From Berberis thunbergii (taxonomy: Eukaryota > Streptophyta > Magnoliopsida > Ranunculales > Berberidaceae): DNA of 64,000 nucleotides. The stretch is from contig QNQO01010699.1 of the NCBI GenBank assembly GCA_003290165.1, positions 1-64,000 of the forward strand. The letters are read 5' to 3'. The position numbers and the translations under genes are program-made. A model generated the notes under the pieces. It had not been told where the DNA came from. It did not search any database and saw only the letters and a list, made by a program, of their open reading frames with translations. The first letter of the stretch is position 1. Each line of letters starts with the position of its first letter. This document shows, in pieces, positions 21,981 through 33,294 of the stretch.

Positions 21981-22272
21981 AAAAAAAAAAAAAAAATTGC
22001 CACGGCTTAAAACCGTGGCTAACTATTGCAACGGCTCTGAGCCGTGGCTAAAACATTTGCAACGGTTTATAACCGTGGCTAGGTCTTGCCACGGTTTTAA
22101 GCCATAGCTATTCCTGGCCACGGCTTAAAGCCATGGCTAACATATATTTTGCCATGGATTTTAGCCGTTACTGAGGATTTAGCGACGCCTCTACAGCCCA
22201 CGGTTTTAAGCCGTGCCAATGGGTTACTCCTACGGTTTAAAACCGATGCTAATGGCCATTTTTGGTGTAGTG
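21981..22272 (+). repeat. CACTA-1 right end: poly-A run, subterminal repeats and terminal inverted repeat
   Basis: After a run of A (21979-21997) come at least eight copies of ccgtggct/gccacgg-type motifs in both orientations. The end is CCATTTTTGGTGTAGTG at 22272, the inverse of the left terminus. AAC follows. Confidence 0.85.
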
Positions 22273-22275
22273 AAC

Positions 22276-22555
22276 CCTCGTTAACCCCGGTTACGACAAG
22301 ACTCGGACATTTGCCGAAAGCCTAATCCACTCTGCGCGAGTCATGACGGATGAGGAAGTGGGAGTCTAGTCAACGCTTGTCCACTGATGATGATGACTCG
22401 CCAAAGGATCAATCCTCTCAATACAGACGATGATCGCCGAATTAGCAAGGTAAGCTTTGTTAGTTTGCGATTGATGACGACAGCTTCTAGTGCTCAAAAC
22501 CTAATTCGTTTCACGCAGGTCACGATAGTTGAGGAAGTGGGAGTCTAGTCAGCGT
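22276..22555 (+). repeat. Element 2 tandem repeats, about 175-bp period (first part)
   Basis: Phrases gaagtgggagtctagtca (about 22359 and 22535) and gatgatcgccgaattagc recur. The array is interrupted at 22556 by an insertion and resumes at 23507. The reverse complement is related to the repeats at 690-1800. Confidence 0.75.
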
Positions 22556-22888
22556 GTCACGTCCCGATTTTTAAACAACATAAATTAATAGATTGTCCAA
22601 AAACCAAGGCACGACAGGAACAAATTAAATGGTACAGTCATGAGGCAATAAATAAAATAATAACCTTCCTCAAAATTCTTCCTTTCAAAATGAGGTCTAC
22701 AATTTAAAACCCAAGCCACAATATAAATCATAAAAATTACATTAATCAATCCCCAAATAAATCTCTGACTTAAAAATCCAAGCATTAATAACTAATCCCT
22801 ACATCGTATTACCTAGGAAACACAATAAACTCAAGATCTAACAAAACGTGTCGAATCCTCAGCTATCGCCACGCAACTAATACCGTTT
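22556..22888. mobile_element. LTR-like insertion fragment beginning TGTCACGTCCCGA
   Basis: The junction cuts the tandem repeat. The new sequence opens with a TGTCACGTCCCGATTTT start typical of chromovirus-type Gypsy LTRs, is AT-rich and has no coding content. Its right end runs into taccgttttg just before the TRIM LTR, which resembles that TRIM's own primer-binding site in reverse. Confidence 0.45.
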
Positions 22889-23506
22889 TGTCATGACCCA
22901 ATCCACATGAAATAATATTGTCCACTCTGAACCCAACCTAACTACCCGCACGACTTTAAAACACGTTGTGTCATGTAGATCCCAACTCGTACATATATAG
23001 TACATCTCCATCCCTCACCCAGGCAATGTGGGACTATAACACCGAGGTAGCCTGTCAGTCTCTGAATTCGCCAACACATGGAGCTGTCAGCCTCAGAGTC
23101 CACCCACACAAGGTAGCCCGTCAACCTCAGAGCCCGCCCACTCAGGGTATTACAATCCACCCCCTTAGGGCCCAACATCCTCGTTGGCACACTTCCGGCT
23201 GGGTCCAGCTCTGATACCATTTTGTCACGACCCGATCCACAGAGTGTTATATTGTCCGCTTTGGGCCCAAGGCCCACACGACTTTAAATCGCGTAGTGTC
23301 ATGTAGATCAAAACGCGTACATATATACTACATCTCCATCACTCACCCAGGCGATGTAGGATTATAACACTGAGGTAGCCTGCCAATCTCTGAGGCCGCC
23401 CATACTTGATAGCCTACCAGCCTTTGAGCTGGCCCACACATGGAGCTGCCAGCTTCACAGCCCGCCCACACAAGGTAGCTCGTCAGCCTCCGAACTCGCC
23501 CACACA
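22889..23506 (-). mobile_element. TRIM element (terminal-repeat retrotransposon in miniature), minus orientation
   Basis: Two direct repeats, 22889-23154 (TGTCATGACCC... to GGGTATTACA) and 23223 to about 23506 (TGTCACGACCC..., right end lost), flank a 68-bp interior. In minus orientation the interior begins ATGGTATCAGAGC, a match to the initiator-Met tRNA primer site, and ends with a purine tract aagggggtggat next to the LTR. LTRs of about 270 bp with no coding capacity define a TRIM. A related solo LTR lies at 41926-42142. Confidence 0.75.
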
Positions 23507-24065
23507 ACGCTTGTCCGCTGATGATGACAACTCGCCAAGGGGTCATTGCTTTCAATATAGACGATGATTGCCGAATTTGCCAGGTAAGCTTAGTCAGTTC
23601 GCGACTGATGACGATGAATTCTTGTGCCAAAAACCTAATCTACTCTGCGCGGGTCACGATGGCTAAGAAAGTGGGAGTCTAGTCAGTGTTTGTTAGCTGA
23701 TGACGATGACTCGCCAATCATTGCTCTCAGTATAGACGATGATCACTGAATTAGCCAGGTAAGCTTAGTCAGTTCGCTACTGATGATGACGACTTCTGGT
23801 GCCCAAATCCTAATCCGCTCCGCGCGAGTCATGATGGCTGAGGAAGTGGGAGTCTAGTCAGCACTTGTCAACTGATGACGACAACTCGACAATGGATCAT
23901 TGCTCTTGATACGGACAATGGTCGCATGCAAAGTCTAACCCACTCCGAGCAAGTCGCAACGACCGCAGAAATGGAGACAAAAGTCAACGCTAAACCGCCA
24001 ACACCGAGGGAGTCATTGCAGACAACGACTGAAAGAATTTGGTTAGCTATTGACCAACGATAACT
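23507..24065 (+). repeat. Element 2 tandem repeats, about 175-bp period (second part)
   Basis: The phrase agtgggagtctagtca recurs near 23668 and 23843, with gacgatgatcactgaattagcc and cgcgggtcacgatggctga-like phrases between. The array resumes in register after the TRIM-containing insertion. Confidence 0.75.
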
Positions 24066-25635
24066 CCCACTGATCAACCCCTAATCTGCCTTGACAACGA
24101 CACAACACAACAATATATTTGGACTAACAAAAAAAATTTGCCCTACAGTACAAACTCTACAGTCTACAAAGCAACAAAAACAAATACAATGATGCAAGGC
24201 AGAATAGTACTTTCATTCAAAAGAGAAAACATGTCTACATATTCGCCCAAGAAGGGACAATACGTGGAGACCAACTTGCGGCACGAAGCTGCCACTACGC
24301 CGCACTGAAACAGATAGAGTGCTCCCAGATTTAGCTGCATCATGCAGAGCAGCCTAACCCGGTGCAAAGCCAAAAGACAAAAGAAACACCATTTTCGAGT
24401 GATAGAGGAGCAATCAGCTCTCCCACCCAGCCAGTCGTAATGGCAAGCGGGAACACATCCCCCAACATTCTATCGGTGCGGAGATCCGCCCCACTTGCAA
24501 GGTTAACTCTTCAATGACCTATGCAATGTCTCAACAGTCCACTGAACGATCCGTGAAAGCTATCCGAATTCACTATGAGGCCAAAATCAATTTATCTCCA
24601 TCAACAGTCAGTTTGCTTTAAGTTGTTTGTTTCCCTTTCCGTAATCAATATTGAGTTTAGAGTTCTTAAGAGACTTGTGTGATTCAAAACAAGAATTTCA
24701 TAAACAAACTCAATTGATTATTGGAAAGATGTAAAAATAAGCACCTTGAGGCAGATACAAAAGGTTACTTACTATGAATGCCCTGAGGCAGACACAAAAG
24801 GCAACATATTGCGAACGTCCTGAGGCGGATACAAAGACTGCGCGGTCAGGTTGCTCCGTTAAATCACTCCAGGAAAGTGATCGTACAATGGCGTTGTAGA
24901 CCTCACGACTAGCTGCTAATTTACTTAAGAAACATCCCATCGTCTATCCAACCTCCTTAAAGGGCTTAGAAGAAGGAAGATGAGGATGGCCACAAGCAGT
25001 GATGTAGTTGCAATCTCACTGCATTGTAAAGATAGACCATTTTTCACATATACGATGGCAGTTGTGATGGTGAACTACCACACCCTGACGCACCGCACAT
25101 CAACCAACACTTCGATCAGCAACGGGATCCGAGCACATGAATACACAAATGGTACGGTGTAATACCAACACATCTTCCTTGGTAGGAAATCCGTACTACT
25201 TCCCCGCAATATGAGAAGAAATTACAAGACCTTAGCGGATCGACTATGTGCCCACCCATATTAGGTGACCACGCATAACAACAGCTATCTCTATGACTGA
25301 TCGGCACAAATGTCAAAACATTCGGAGATTCTAGAAATGGAGAATCAACTTCAGCCTTTGGAAAACCCAAAGCATTTTCCTCAACCTTTGGAAAACACAA
25401 AGCATCTTCTTCAAAAAAGAACATTACAAAAAATAAACGTTATGAAAGATAATGCCTACAACGATTGGAAAAACACCATTATATAGACAAGATGTTTCAC
25501 CAAGCGAGCACTCAAGCATTAACTACCAAGCATTGAATACCGTACGGAAAACTGGAAGACGACGATTCACATGGAAAATTGCAAAAACGACGTCAATCAA
25601 ATAATGGTGTTGCACGCAACCCCATCAATTGAAGG
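24066..25635. other. Element 2 3' non-coding region
   Basis: No gene recognised. Minus-strand frames at 24710-24940 and 25116-25424 contain small internal repeats (cctgaggcagacacaaaagg near 24780; tttggaaaacccaaagca near 25357 and 25388). It lies between the repeat block and a polypurine tract. Confidence 0.45.
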
Positions 25636-25800
25636 GGAGTAACTGATATACTCAAACATCACGTAACCTATACTATACACGTGTCACTACACGATCTACG
25701 TCGTACACGCAACGCACCACGTAGAAAACCCTAGCCCTTTCTCTGCGGGCCCATGGGCTCAGCCTATTATTCGAACAACACCCAGTCTCATGTTTGGCAC
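25636..25800 (+). mobile_element. Internal polypurine tract and truncated LTR start
   Basis: A purine tract (attgaaggggagtaac) is directly followed at 25650 by TGATATACTCAAACATCACG and a tacacgtgtcac phrase. These align with the starts of the Tat-type LTRs at 40413 and 49206. Similarity fades before about 25900, so the LTR is incomplete. This would be the 3' end of one element inside the outer one. Confidence 0.5.
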
Positions 25801-25919
25801 GAGCACTCAAGGATCCTAGTCAACTTTGACGTACGAACTTTACCACTCACTAAGTTAAGGTAACTTCGTCCACACCATGAACCACTAGGTTCGCATGCCC
25901 CTCAGCAGGCGGAACCTCT

Positions 25920-26860
25920 GGTCAAATCGGGCAAGCTTAGTCAGTCAACACTAATGATGATAACTTTTGGTTCACCACGACACCTAGTTTGCTTAGTGCA
26001 AGCATCAACGATTTAAGAAGTGAGAGTCTAATCAGCGCTGTCATGCCTGGTGACGATGACTTACCAGGGATCACTGCCCCATTCACGGTTAGTGTTTACT
26101 GAACTTAATCAGGTAAGCCTAATTGGTAACGACTAACAATGAAAGCTTATGAACAAAACTTGGACTTGTAGCCCCACTGCGAGGGTGTAAATAGTCCGGA
26201 AGGTGGAGCCTAGTCAGTCCCGAACTAATTATGATGGCTCACCACGGAACCACTAATTTTTAGTGTGGCCACCAAATCACCAAACCTAGACTTGTAGCCC
26301 GCACTGCTAGAGTGTAGATAGTCTGGAAGGTGAGAACCCAGTCAGCCACGACCTGATTTCGACGGTTTGTCACGGGACCACTACTTTTCAGCGCAGCTGT
26401 CAAACCTTCCCTAATTTGTAGCTTGGTGCACTCAATTGTAGATAATTTGGGTGGTGGGAGCATAGTCAGTCTCGAACTGATTCCGATGGCTCACCACGAG
26501 ACCATTGTTCTTCAATGTGGCCGCCAAACCCCTCTCGAACACGTAGTCCCCACCGCGCGAGGAGGGTGTCGATGGTTCGAAAGGTTGGAGCCTAGTCAGT
26601 CCAAAACTGATTTCAACGGCTTGCCATGGGACCACTTCTCTTTAGCCTGGTTGCCAAACCTTTACTCCCCAAGTTTGTCGACCGCTTTGCTTGGTCATAA
26701 ATAATTAGAAAGGTAGAAGCCTAGTTAGTCCCGAACTGATTCTGACGGCTTGCCATGGGACCACTGTTCTTTAGCCTAGTTGCCAAGCCTTTAATCCCTG
26801 AATCTATCGACCGCTTTGCTCGGTCATAAATAATTTGGAAGGTGGGAATCTCAAACAACT
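25920..26860 (+). repeat. Element 2 second tandem repeat block, about 130-bp period
   Basis: The phrase gcctagtcagtcccgaactgat (in variants) followed by a gacggcttgccatgggaccac-type stretch recurs near 26210, 26335, 26460, 26590 and 26728. It is related in wording to the 175-bp array but shorter and more uniform. Confidence 0.75.
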
Positions 26861-27429
26861 CTCTACACGATATTCGCTCTCCCTCGGGACTGCGGACGTA
26901 AATATGAGCTTAGCTGAGTTAGCGCCTTCACGCTCAAACGGATTGACATCCTAACATTAGAAAAATGTCACTCGTGCTGATACAAGGATAGTACAATCGG
27001 TGCCTAGATAAACGCTAACTAGGACGCCAACCCTAGCTTACGGCGCCTGACTCGGTGCAAACACTCTGACACGTACTTTCGGCCACCACAGCTTGCTCGT
27101 GGCAACAACCACAGCCGACTAGTAAGACAAACAAGAAAAAACTCAAGCAGCTTACCTATGAGACAAAACACATCTCGAGTTACTCAACCCTCAGGTAAAT
27201 TGTTCACAACATACCCACTATTGGACATAACAACGCAGCAATGACCCCAAGTCATTCACAATACAAAGTGGGCAAGCTCTATGCCACAGACGAACTTGAC
27301 AACGTCCTATTGATTCAACCAGCCTATGCCAAAGTAAGACGACAAGGCAAAACAAAAAACATGCAATATAGATGTCACGTATGAAACGAAGAAACGGTTT
27401 TCATTAATGGTCAAGACAAAAAGTGTACA
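26861..27429. other. Element 2 spacer, nothing recognised
   Basis: No coding or repeat structure that I can support. It lies between the second repeat block and the end of the antisense ORF. Confidence 0.5.
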
Positions 27430-28376
27430 AAAACACAAAGTTTGCTCCTAATCAGGAGAAGGTATTGAATCGAAAGAGCTAAGCTTAGGAGGAATAGGGG
27501 CAGAAGTTGTATTTGTATGTGCTTCGACCTGGACGTTAGGGATCGAACTGTCCTCCTCACCCAACGACTCAAAGGTAACAGACAAGTCCACATATAGCAT
27601 CTTCTTGTAACGGCTAAGATCCCACTCCGGATGCTCCTCCTTCATCAACGCTAACATCTCCAGCCGGCCATGAACAACCTAGCGGAACTCACATTTGCCT
27701 AGTTCCTGGAGAAGCTTTTCCTCTCGCACATTTGCATCCATAAGGTCACACTCCAGTAGCTCCAACTTGCTAGTTAGCGCATCGACTTGATACTGCTTTG
27801 TGATCTGATTGCTCTTCATGACACTGAGTTCATGTCATCCCAATTCGAGTTGGTCATCGACCTTCCTCGTCTCTCGAGCATATAACTTTACATCGGATTC
27901 CAACTATTGTTTCTCAGCAGCCCAGTCAGCTTCCTTCGAATCACTATCTTCAACAAAAGACTGCAGCTCAGAATGCGCCTTAGCCGCAGCTTCCTGCAAA
28001 ACCTCAACCTCTAGGCGGAGACGACTCAACTCGTGCTTAAGCCAGTCCCTCTTAGATACCGCTCCAATCAGACTTCGCTCAAGGTTCTCCAAACGAGCCC
28101 TCTGAGCCTCAACGGCCATGGCTGATTGATCCAACCGCATATCTTCGTCCTGCTTCTTAAGTCGCTCAATTTCATTGAGTGCATCAGAATACAACGTCTG
28201 CACGTGCGAGAAGACACACTCCAAAGTATATACTCACGAACTACCTCTACTTCCGTCCCGGCAATGGCCGCATGGCTCATATGAGACACACCAAGCATAA
28301 GATACTTCAAACCCTTGTCCACATGTATTGCCAGCGTAACCTCCTCGGATTTTGGAGTGTGGTCCATCAGCCAAAC
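27430..28376 (-). pseudogene. Antisense ORF of element 2, C-terminal coiled-coil part
   Basis: The minus strand encodes a long charged helix: LYSDALNEIERLKKQDEDMR, then RLENLERSLIGAVSKRDWLK and LRLEVEVLQEAAAKAHSELQ (27904-28224). It ends with EEHPEWDLSRYKKMLYVDLS (27580-27640) and a stop at 27448. Stops near 27900 and 27670 break it. Tat/Ogre-lineage Gypsy elements are known to carry extra ORFs in antisense between integrase and 3' LTR, often ending in coiled coils; the function is unknown. The N-terminal part continues at 38596-40172, because CACTA-2 was inserted between 28376 and 38593. Confidence 0.7.
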
Positions 28377-29070
28377 CACTACACCATAATGAGCTATTTG
28401 CAACATCAATGATTTTTGGTTTGTAACTCTTACATATGTTACAAGCATTGTAACATAGACTCACGTTACAACATTGTGGTATGTTAATAAGGGACAACAT
28501 TTAAATAAGAGTTCTATTTAGATATTCCAATGTTTTAAAAATCAGAACTAACTAGGGATTTGGATGTTTCAACCTCCCTCCACGAAGGTCTCGTTCATCT
28601 TTCTATTTCGAAGGAAGTCACTCTATCGATCTCTCCATCTCTTCGAATGAACCACTTTCTCGATCTCTCTATCTCCCCCTTCACCAAGAGGTGCTCAAAG
28701 CTTCATGATATTTTTCACTGATTTGATCATATTTGTTACATATATGTTAGAAGAGTGTTGTTTTGATGGTTCACACACCATCTGTTTGTTGAAATTGAGT
28801 TTATCTCTCAGGTATTTCTTCAATATGCTTCTACCTTTTCTTTTTGTAGTATAGCTTGATAATCTGTTTGAGCTCAAATGTATATCAGTTTTTACTAAAA
28901 CTCTGACTATTTCGTATTTATTGATTATTATTTTTTTTTCTTCAAATTTGTTCATCTTGTTCAAATATGGTTTAAATTTAGAAAGTGCAAACACTTTTTT
29001 TGTGTGGCTATTTTGTGGAGCAATCCTTTAAGGTTTTGTGAAGATGTATGACTAAGTTCAGAATTTAAGG

Positions 29071-29239
29071 CCAATGGTGTTATGGTCGAGTGGTTAGGGT
29101 TGTGTGGGTTTATCCCCCACATTCTAGGTTCGAGACCCGCCGGCAGCATGGTTACTTTCTTATGGTGTTGACCTATAAGTCGCACCTTGTTGATAGGTTA
29201 TGGGATCCTATAAAAATCCAACTCGCTTTCCAAAAAAAA
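29071..29239 (+). mobile_element. SINE copy with target duplication
   Basis: A tRNA-like head with A box (tggtcgagtggttagggttg, 29083-29102) and B box (ggttcgagacc, 29127-29137) is followed by an unrelated body. The tail is gggatcctataaaaa and A-rich. It is flanked by agttcagaatttaagg (29055-29070) and agttcaaaatttaagg (29240-29255), one mismatch. Pol III promoter boxes, an A-rich end and a 16-bp duplication define a SINE moved by LINE machinery. It is not a functional tRNA gene. Confidence 0.88.
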
Positions 29240-29547
29240 AGTTCAAAATTTAAGGTTGTATGAATCACAAGTTCATACAATTTATCGCTTGTAGACATTT
29301 GCGAAAATTTTGGAGAAATTTATCTACCATGACTCTTATTAATCTTGTTCGTAGTTCTTTGAATTACTGAATATTAAGTTCCTGTAAGTTGTTAATTGAA
29401 ACCCATTGAAAATAAGAATGATGCATATAAATTGTTTGTTAAAATGCCCGAGCGTTAACAATTTTGTGATACCGTGAGTAATAGATGAATGTAGTCTAAA
29501 ACAAAAACTCAAAAGTGTATTCACCTCATAAACTTAGGCATGACGGG

Positions 29548-31536
29548 CACTGTTTTAAAAAGTGTTTTCCGAGGTGAAGCGAGGCGTTTTTTCATAAAAA
29601 GTGATGAAAAATATTAAAATTTAAAAAAATTAAATTAATCAATTCAAGAAATAACATGAGTTTGTTTTATGCATGTATTAGTGTTTTATCCTTCGCAATT
29701 TGCATACCTGAAATCTGAATATTTGTTGCAATTGCAGTGAAGAAGAATTGGAGATTGAACTTTACTTACTTGATCCTACAGCCAGCCACAACAACAACTA
29801 GCAAGCAGCGAAAGTGCCAAACAGATCCTCATCACCTTCCTTCAAGCTGAATGGGATTTTCTTGATGAATCAAATAAGTTGCATTAAGATGTACCCACTT
29901 GTTATATGATTGAAAACAATGTAAACAGTTTAATTGATTTGAATAACTTAGCTGAATTTATTTGCATATCAGACACATGCCTAAAGCAATACTTCTAAAA
30001 CAATTGCTTTCATTGGTTTGTTTGTTTGTTCGTTGTAAGCATTAAATGATTTACACCATTTAGTGTTCATCTCATGAATAAGCCATTGTAATGAACTTTT
30101 ACTAAGAATACACATGAATACCCTAAAAAAATAAACTTATTTTCAAATTGACGAACTCAAATAACCGTTGAATCATTCGAATAGTTTGTAGTGCTTATCA
30201 GCAAAAATCACACAGCTAAATGCTTTCCAAATAATCATATTAACTCTATGCCCTTACGAAACCAAGGTACCGATTCACCTTCTATTTAGTCATCAACCAA
30301 TAATCATATAATCATTAATGTCAATTAAGAACTAAACATCATCCCTAACCTGAATATACCCACAATTTGCTTCAGAACTTGGCTATGTTGCATCAATAGT
30401 GTACAACAAAATTAATGCAAACTTTCATAAATCCAAACTTGGGAACAAAGTAGTGATTCTATTCTGTTCCTCACACACCCACATCCATTTTTGCATAACA
30501 GAAAAAACACACCCATTGGCAATGATGCAACTCAATATGACAATATGGCCATTGCAACCACAAAATAAAGCAAATTCATTAAATTTGTTAATACAAGGGA
30601 GTTATTTTTTTGGTGATAAGAAGGAAGACTTCCTGCAATGCAACAAATTGGTTTCGTTGGTTTGTTTGTTTGTTTATAAAAACCTATGAGAAAGACGGAA
30701 AAATCAGTTTGTGAGTGACGCCCTTACCATGCACCACACTTCACACTGCACTACCAACACACAACCTCAATGTCCGTCGGTGATCTTCTCTGTGTATCTC
30801 ATACGGAAAAAGAAAAGAGAGAAAGGAGGATGAAAGTAGTTTTTTCTCTGTTTCTCATCCATTATTATTATTGCTAAACATAGCTTTATTGAACATTGTT
30901 TCCTATTACACATATTCTTGCCCCATTTCAGATCATCCTTTCGAAACTAACAAAAGTAAAAGAGCTTTTAGCACTCAATAGTGAAGTAACCTACCCTGAC
31001 CTCATTCCAGTTTTGTATAGCAGAACAACAGAAGAAGGAAGGAAGAAGACAGAAGAAGGAAAGAAGAAAGGGCAGAAGAAAGGAAGGATGTACTTTATTT
31101 TGATGTCGGTCGAGCAGTCGAGACTCAAGTTCACTCTTCACAGTGAAGTTTCTGCAAATCAATTGAGAGTACCACCACCGTCCTCCTCCTTCTTCGCCTG
31201 AATCGCCCTCCTCCTTCTTTGTCAGAATCGTCCTCTTCCTCCTCTTATTCTTTTCTTCTTTTCCTTCCTCCTTTAGTTCCTTCTCCTTCTCTTTGTTTGA
31301 TTCTGAAGAGAAACAAAGAAAACAGAGAAATTAGGGTTCAAATCACACACGTTAGATCACATACATTAGATTATTCTCTAAATTGATACCAAAATCAGAT
31401 TGCATAATTTTTATAAGCGTACGAGTCACATTAATCAATCGTGCACCTCGAAAGTACCATGTGACTTGTTCGAATTGAAGCGATTTTTTAGCGAGTCGAG
31501 GCAACTTGCGAGTCAGAAATGCTTTTTCAAACACTG
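29548..31536. mobile_element. Non-autonomous hAT element, about 2 kb
   Basis: The left end, CACTGTTTTAAAAAGTGTTTT, matches the inverse of the right end, CAGTGTTTGAAAAAGCATTT. The flanks are ATGACGGG (29540-29547) and ATGATGGG (31537-31544), an 8-bp duplication with one mismatch, as expected for hAT. CAGTGTTT-like termini are common in this superfamily. No transposase frame is present. The interior is AT-rich with a short GAA-rich stretch near 31030-31085. Confidence 0.72.
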
Positions 31537-31544
31537 ATGATGGG

Positions 31545-32990
31545 TTTTCATCTTTGTACATATTGTCATGACCAAAAATGGAGTATACTGCCATCATTGG
31601 TATAGAACTAAAACTATAAAAGCTAGCTTGTTATATAATTGGGTTGGATAGGTACTATACTTTGACGGGTTAGGTGTGGATGTCCTCCACCACTCTATAC
31701 TTGGGTTGGGTAAAAGCTGTATGATCAAGGCTTTATGAATGTACCTCTTTCAATTAAAAATTCAATAGTATGTTTTTCATGTTTTAAGGGTTTATTGCTC
31801 ATCTCGAGGGAGATGGGTGGTTATAACCATCCCTCGCTTTCTCTCCTCTCGCATTTCCTCGATGTTTAGAAAAGCTTATTAAACTGGTCAAGGATTTCAC
31901 AAAGTTAGTTTGTTTTTTGAATCCCACGTCCAACTCTTTATATCTCTTTTTCCAAACAATAATGCATATTTCAATGAAGATATTTGTTGGGGACGTAACA
32001 ATGCTCATGGCTTCACTGAACAAACTTAAAATTGTTGTTTATTGGTTTAAATGTAGAGTTCAAAAAAGAGAGGCTATTTCCTGGTAACATACCATAATGT
32101 TTCATTGTTAATTTCTAGATTTGATTATATTGTCAATTATTAGATTGCAAATTTGCAACATAACTATCATTATTCGCGCTTGCCTTTCAAAAATAAAATA
32201 AATAAATAAATAAAATAAAAACTATCATTAGTTAGCTTTCAAATTTGCAAAATCTTCTAAAACTAATTAATTAGGCTAATAAAAAGGACCTGCTTTGCTC
32301 AATTATTCTACTCTGTAGGGATTACCTTTCTTCTGTGGAGACTTTCTTAGGTATGTGCTGAGTTCTTCATTTCTGTGTTTATTATATTGATTCAGTCTAT
32401 CAATAAATTGCCATTTTTTTTAATGTTTAGTTGGGTACCTTCATGCTCTTTTTATTGAAGGTGAGTGAAGAGTTCTTTTTTGTTCACTATAAAATATGTT
32501 GAGTTCTTTTTTGTTCACTATAAAATATGTTATTTCGATATTCTTCTCTATAATGAAGAAGTAGATACTTCTTGTCTGTTTGGGGTTTTGGTGGTTCTCT
32601 CAGCTGATACCAATTGTTGTTTTCTGGTTGCAGGTCTTTAACGAAACTAAAAAGGGATTTTGAATTGGTACTTAGAAACTATAATAAGAGAGGTATTGGT
32701 GTTTGATCATTTATTTTTTATGCATTTAGATTTTAACAGATAGATCAACAATTAGGGTAGATATTTATTTTGATTTTGATTTTTTAACAAGGATGAATTA
32801 GTTGCAACTTGCAAGTAACTAATGACGTTGTATTTGTTGTGTGTTTACTTTCACTCTGCAAGGCCAAGGGATCCGATCTTCGTTCATTTCAAGGTACTCG
32901 TTTCGAATACTATTTGACCTCGATTCATTCGTTTGATTTCATAGTTAGAAACCATATGAAACATGCATTCCAAACCTTCATTGTTATTTC
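31545..32990. other. CACTA-2 interior, nothing firmly recognised
   Basis: AT-rich. A 38-bp direct duplication (gagttctttttttgttcactataaaatatgt-like) lies near 32468-32530. A short exon-like block near 32633-32690 has no identifiable family. Confidence 0.4.
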
Positions 32991-33270
32991 TTAGTAAGAG
33001 AGAACCTCCGCAAGTTCAGTACCACCAAGACCAATGGAATGGAAAAATTCAAGATTGGCTTTAAGGGTTTTACTAAGATCAGCCGATAGAATCGACGGGT
33101 TCCTACGAACGCATTTGGAGATGTGGGCACTGGTGAAACGTAGTCTGTCAAAAGGTGAGGACTGAATCTGGTTTTGAAGGGATTTTTAATTGAATTTTTT
33201 TGGATACAGAGAGAGCTTTCTCTTCTGATAAACCACATGAGTGGATGAGGTCAGACATTGTGAAGTTGTC
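32991..33270 (-). pseudogene. Captured mTERF-domain fragment
   Basis: The minus strand reads SDLIHSCGLSEEKALSVSKK, IQLKIPSKPDSVL, then after one frame change FTSAHISKCVRRNPSILSAD and LSKTLKANLEFFHSIGLGGT ELAEVLSY, ending at a stop (32991). These are consecutive mTERF motifs, the helical repeats of organelle-targeted nucleic-acid-binding proteins that regulate chloroplast and mitochondrial gene expression. Only about 90 codons remain. It ends next to the target duplication of the solo LTR at 33295, which may have split a larger captured piece. Confidence 0.78.
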
Positions 33271-33294
33271 ATTTTAACGTGTAGAGACATTGGT

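Larger units (their letters stand above)
11699..22272 (+). mobile_element. CACTA-1: non-autonomous CACTA element carrying six host gene fragments
   Basis: A 10.57-kb element. Both ends are CACTACACCAAAA in inverted orientation, and it is flanked by AAC (11696-11698 and 22273-22275), the 3-bp duplication expected of CACTA (En/Spm) transposons. Subterminal repeats of the type gccacggttttaaaccgtggc crowd both ends. I see no TNPD or TNPA transposase. Instead the interior holds exon-intron pieces of six unrelated genes, all on the plus strand: glucose-6-phosphate 1-epimerase, SULTR1, SRRM1-type PWI, H+-ATPase, AP-3 mu and a TGA factor. Introns are kept, so capture was at DNA level. It sits just after the integrase end of element 2. 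Confidence 0.88.

Noticed and set aside
11699..22272. Helitron as the vehicle for the captured genes
   Set aside because: Helitrons lack terminal inverted repeats and insert without duplication. Here inverted CACTACACC ends and AAC duplication are present.
29071..29145. tRNA gene
   Set aside because: It has A and B boxes but no cloverleaf closing stem that I can pair, and it has SINE body, tail and target duplication.
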